The position numbers and the translations under genes are program-made. From Epiperipatus broadwayi (taxonomy: Eukaryota > Onychophora > Udeonychophora > Euonychophora > Peripatidae), in contig JAQFVV010000151.1 in NCBI GenBank assembly GCA_028023455.1, forward strand, positions 2,415,097 to 2,479,096: a stretch of 64,000 nucleotides of DNA, written 5' to 3'. The notes below the pieces were generated by a model that saw only the letters and a list, made by a program, of their open reading frames with translations, was not told where the DNA came from and did not search any database. Positions 61,641 through 64,000 of the stretch are shown in pieces. Positions within the stretch are counted from its first letter, which is position 1; each line of letters starts with the position of its first letter.

Positions 61641-61894
61641 AATCTGTGTGTGTACAGTTAAAGATGATTTTAATGAACATATAAATAATTTTATAGCTTA
61701 TCAAATATATAATGCTATGAATATAAATCTATTCATGGACTAAACAAGCCCATAAAGTTATTAACTAAGATAATTCATAATCTAGATTACCAAATAAACA
61801 TTTAAATGAACTTACAATAAATAAAAAGAAATCATGTACAATAGTTGCCAACAGAGTGGCTCAGAACAAATACCTTTACAATAAAACTAAAACC

Positions 61895-62010
61895 AAACAG
61901 GAAGGCATGAAGAAACAACAGGGCATAGATTTGAACCCATATCTGCTAAGATCATTTGTTCAGAAAGACAGGATGCTAAATGTAAGATCAGAGAGGCATT
62001 ACATATAGCA
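61895..62010 (-). mobile_element. tRNA-derived SINE fragment
   Basis: On the minus strand a good B box, 'gggttcaaatc' (about 61940-61930), is preceded by a tRNA-like 'tttagcatcctgtctttctg' D-arm/anticodon region. The A box is degraded. The 81-residue minus ORF over this region is a by-product of the SINE and is not accepted as a gene. Confidence 0.45.
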
Positions 62011-62149
62011 AGTGATCCTGAATCCGTGTCCTGAAAATAACAGTTATAACTAAATTTGTCTTCTAACAGTGCAGTTTTTAACAAGATAGTAGCTATGAAT
62101 ATGAGAGCAAGAAGTCTCTCGAAAGCGCTCAACTAAAATAGTATTTTAT

Positions 62150-62855
62150 ATTTACTTTCGATTATATATATTAGCTTCATTATGTGTGGGAACAGCACAT
62201 ATATATAGTATATACATTAATAATAATTGCACCCAAAAAAGTTTTACATATGTATATAATTTTTAAATTTTAGTATTATAATTTATATGAAAGAACAGCA
62301 TAATGGATTTCATTAATTTCCATTTTTGCTGATTAAATGAATTTGCAAATAATGCCCACATTTTGTTATATCAATGCTAATCTATTTTGTTAATGAAAAG
62401 ATGATCAGGTGACCACTTTTATCTAACCTTCAATCAAATTTTAAATCGTAAGCTTGCTTGATTAATATAAAAACAAAAATCACTGCTAATTAAAAGTTAC
62501 ACTTTTTTGGGTGTTAATGCTTGATTTATTATAATCTATATGTAACAAATCAAAGATTTAACGAAATAGATTAGAATTGGTATAACAAAAAATATGACCA
62601 TTATTTAACAAGCTCATTTAAAGAATTCTTTGGGGATCTTGTGTGTGAAATGTATTTAAGTTTGTTTGTTTTACGAATAAGGGTATATAAATTTAGGAAT
62701 ATATAAAACTTCCACTTCAGACATATGACATCTAAAAAAAATAAATGACTCCCTAGATATATTTCATAGTGAACCAGCCCTTTTCAGTAGGATATGGAAA
62801 AAGAGAGATAAAAATTAACATATCCATATATTTATGTTTGATTATGAAAAAGATA
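62150..62855. other. No gene recognised
   Basis: AT-rich intronic sequence. Confidence 0.45.
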
Positions 62856-62859
62856 TTTT

Positions 62860-63010
62860 AATCTTTAACTGAGGTTTAAAGTTTATATTTGGGATGGGAT
62901 AATCTTTAGTTTAATAAATGATTAGTGATAATCCTTGATGTATTTATCTAAAGTTGTCGGTGTCAAAGTTGTAACCGCAATAAGTTTGACGCTTTTAAAA
63001 CAAATAGTAA
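62860..63010 (+). repeat. Dispersed repeat G, copy 3
   Basis: 'aatctttaactgaggtttaa', 'gataatctttagtttaataa' and 'ggtgtcaaagttgtaaccgc' match the copies at 40340-40835. A downstream 'agtagagcgatagatttcca' (about 63031) may be a SINE head. Confidence 0.55.
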
Positions 63011-63407
63011 TATATCATACTTTGCAAATTAGTAGAGCGATAGATTTCCAAATGAGAATTGCTGAATCAAAACTCAGCATGGCTACATGACCATGAAAGT
63101 TACAAATCATTAAATTATACATAGTATTAATTTTTGTTTTGTAAAAAAATAAAGTTTAATGATCCAAATATTATAAATATTGTGATTGTTTTTAATAATA
63201 AATTATCTTGTAAAGCATCTATTTATCACAGGTTATCCAGAAAAACAAATTAAGATTATCTCTGAAGGATTAATCAAAATTGAAAGCACTGCCCATAATA
63301 CCTTCAACATAATCCAAAAATGTACTAACTATAATTAAACCTTGTTTTCCCCCAAGGTTTCTGGCATAATAAATAGCTAAACAAGTAGAAATAGAAATAA
63401 TACTTAC

Positions 63408-63502
63408 ATTGACTAGTGAACGCTTGACAACTTGCATAACAAAAATATTAGTTAAAGTCAAATCTCCAATAATTTCAGATGACAGGACTTTGGCTCGAAT
63501 AG
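63408..63502 (-). CDS. Secreted frizzled-related protein (sFRP3/4-like), internal NTR exon
   Basis: A 95-bp internal exon on the minus strand. The acceptor is a nine-T tract followed by 'ag' (63504-63503). The donor is 'gtaagt' (63407-63402) after an AAT codon. It encodes 31 codons after two bases of a split codon: IRAKVLSSEIIGDLTLTNIF, then a VMQVVKRSLVN ending. The pattern of alternating hydrophobics with 'I.AKV' and a terminal 'KRSLVN' corresponds to the first strands of the NTR domain in sFRP3/4-type proteins, where an equivalent 'K.SLVN' precedes the segment encoded by 36366-36578. The incoming phase shows that at least one more exon lies upstream, beyond the right edge. Alone the exon would be weak; its exact phase fit and continuity with the downstream exon raise confidence. 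Confidence 0.72.
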
Positions 63503-63650
63503 CTAAAAAAAAAGTTATTTTATTAAACAATTTAAAAAAAAAGAAAAAAGATTAGACAATTTAACGGTTACAGTACTATCAGAAATCTTAGAAAGAATAT
63601 ATTTTTTTTAGGTACTATCACTATTTTCAACTATTATATATCTAACAAAG

Positions 63651-63709
63651 GAAAACTCTCCATACAGTAACAGTTATGTGCTAGTATGAGATAGTGATCA
63701 TGTGATATT
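63651..63709 (+). mobile_element. Minimal snapback copy, 59 bp, about 15-bp duplication
   Basis: Only the head 'gaaaactctccatacagta' and the tail 'agatagtgatcatgtgatat' remain, with no palindromic core. The flanks 63636-63650 and 63710-63724 match at 13 of 15 positions (atayatctamcaaag). Being still bounded by a duplication, it is either a deletion derivative formed before insertion or an in-place internal deletion. Confidence 0.7.
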
Positions 63710-63774
63710 ATACATCTACCAAAGCTTAAATTAATTTTTCCAATAAAAAGTTTGTTTTCATAGTTTTTGTAGAT

Positions 63775-64000
63775 ATTATTTTCAATCATTATTAATCTAC
63801 AGAAGCTTAAATCAATTTCTCTAATAAAAAGCTTTTCTTCTAATCACTCATATGAATTTTTTTCAGATATCTGATCTCTTGGGATCCAGTTTAAGATGTT
63901 AATTACCAATCTATTGTATTTCTTTTAACAGTATGTCCACTCCAAATTCAGTCTCTTAATTGTTTGAACGATGCCAATGATAACTGTTTGTTCTTCCATC
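63775..64000 (-). pseudogene. RTE-type LINE 3' remnant running off the window
   Basis: 'ttttcaatcattattaatct' (about 63780), 'gggatccagtttaagatgtt' and 'aacagtatgtccactcca' correspond in order to 48417, about 48565 and about 48610 of the RTE element. The direction is minus. Its 5' part lies beyond the right edge. Confidence 0.65.

Larger units (their letters stand above)
36579..63407 (-). other. Intron of the sFRP-like gene, about 26.8 kb
   Basis: The donor 'gtaagt' (minus strand, 63407-63402) and the acceptor ending 'atgacag' at 36579 bound an interval that maintains phase 0. No NTR coding sequence seems to be missing between the exons, because '...KRSLVN' continues directly into 'ISNDTEL...' as expected for sFRP3/4. 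The interval is filled by nested LINEs, fold-back elements, snapback copies and satellites. Confidence 0.7.

Noticed and set aside
61887-62132. 81-residue minus ORF beginning with a signal-peptide-like hydrophobic stretch
   Set aside because: It overlaps a tRNA-derived SINE with a clear B box. No splice sites or homologous motif support a secreted protein.

Overview
The window is metazoan nuclear DNA: very AT-rich, with no operons or dense coding. It is dominated by decayed mobile elements and holds part of one recognisable spliced host gene. The transposon mix (APE-type L1/Tx1-like LINEs, RTE-type LINEs, Penelope-like elements with GIY-YIG domains, tRNA-derived SINEs, many fold-back elements) and the long intron fit a large, repeat-rich invertebrate genome. 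A lophotrochozoan such as a cephalopod is my guess from the look of the repeats, not something the sequence proves.

Host gene. On the minus strand two exons, at 63408-63502 and 36366-36578, join in phase 0 and together read as the C-terminal netrin-like (NTR) part of a secreted frizzled-related protein of the sFRP3/4 (FRZB) type. The intron between them is about 26.8 kb, from 36579 to 63407, and most of the right half of the window lies inside it. The frizzled cysteine-rich domain and signal peptide would lie beyond the right edge. The region left of 36366 is downstream flank, where I recognise no other host gene.

Left part (1-36 kb). A degraded Penelope-like element (2.5-4.0 kb) is followed by tandem duplications and a small inverted-repeat element. 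An L1/Tx1-like LINE (8516-12069, minus) with an intact 760-residue reverse-transcriptase ORF sits inside a palindromic 'snapback' repeat. Then come a roughly 140-bp satellite interrupted by another snapback copy (21.2-22.3 kb), a large TATC microsatellite (27.2-27.8 kb), and fragments of LINEs, an RTE element and other repeats. The stretch 15.9-21.1 kb is AT-rich with nothing recognised.

Right part (36-64 kb, the intron). It holds a roughly 95-bp minisatellite (37.7-38.7 kb), several fold-back elements (one inserted in another at 45.6-46.7 kb), and a three-level nest at 48.4-54.5 kb: an RTE element split by an L1/Tx1-like LINE, itself split by a snapback copy. It also holds a roughly 1.06-kb terminal-inverted-repeat element at 58.7-59.8 kb.

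The most unusual signal is the snapback family. At least eight copies are flanked by target-site duplications of variable length (12 to about 28 bp). That pattern is expected of retroposition, not of the cut-and-paste transposition that a palindrome would suggest.
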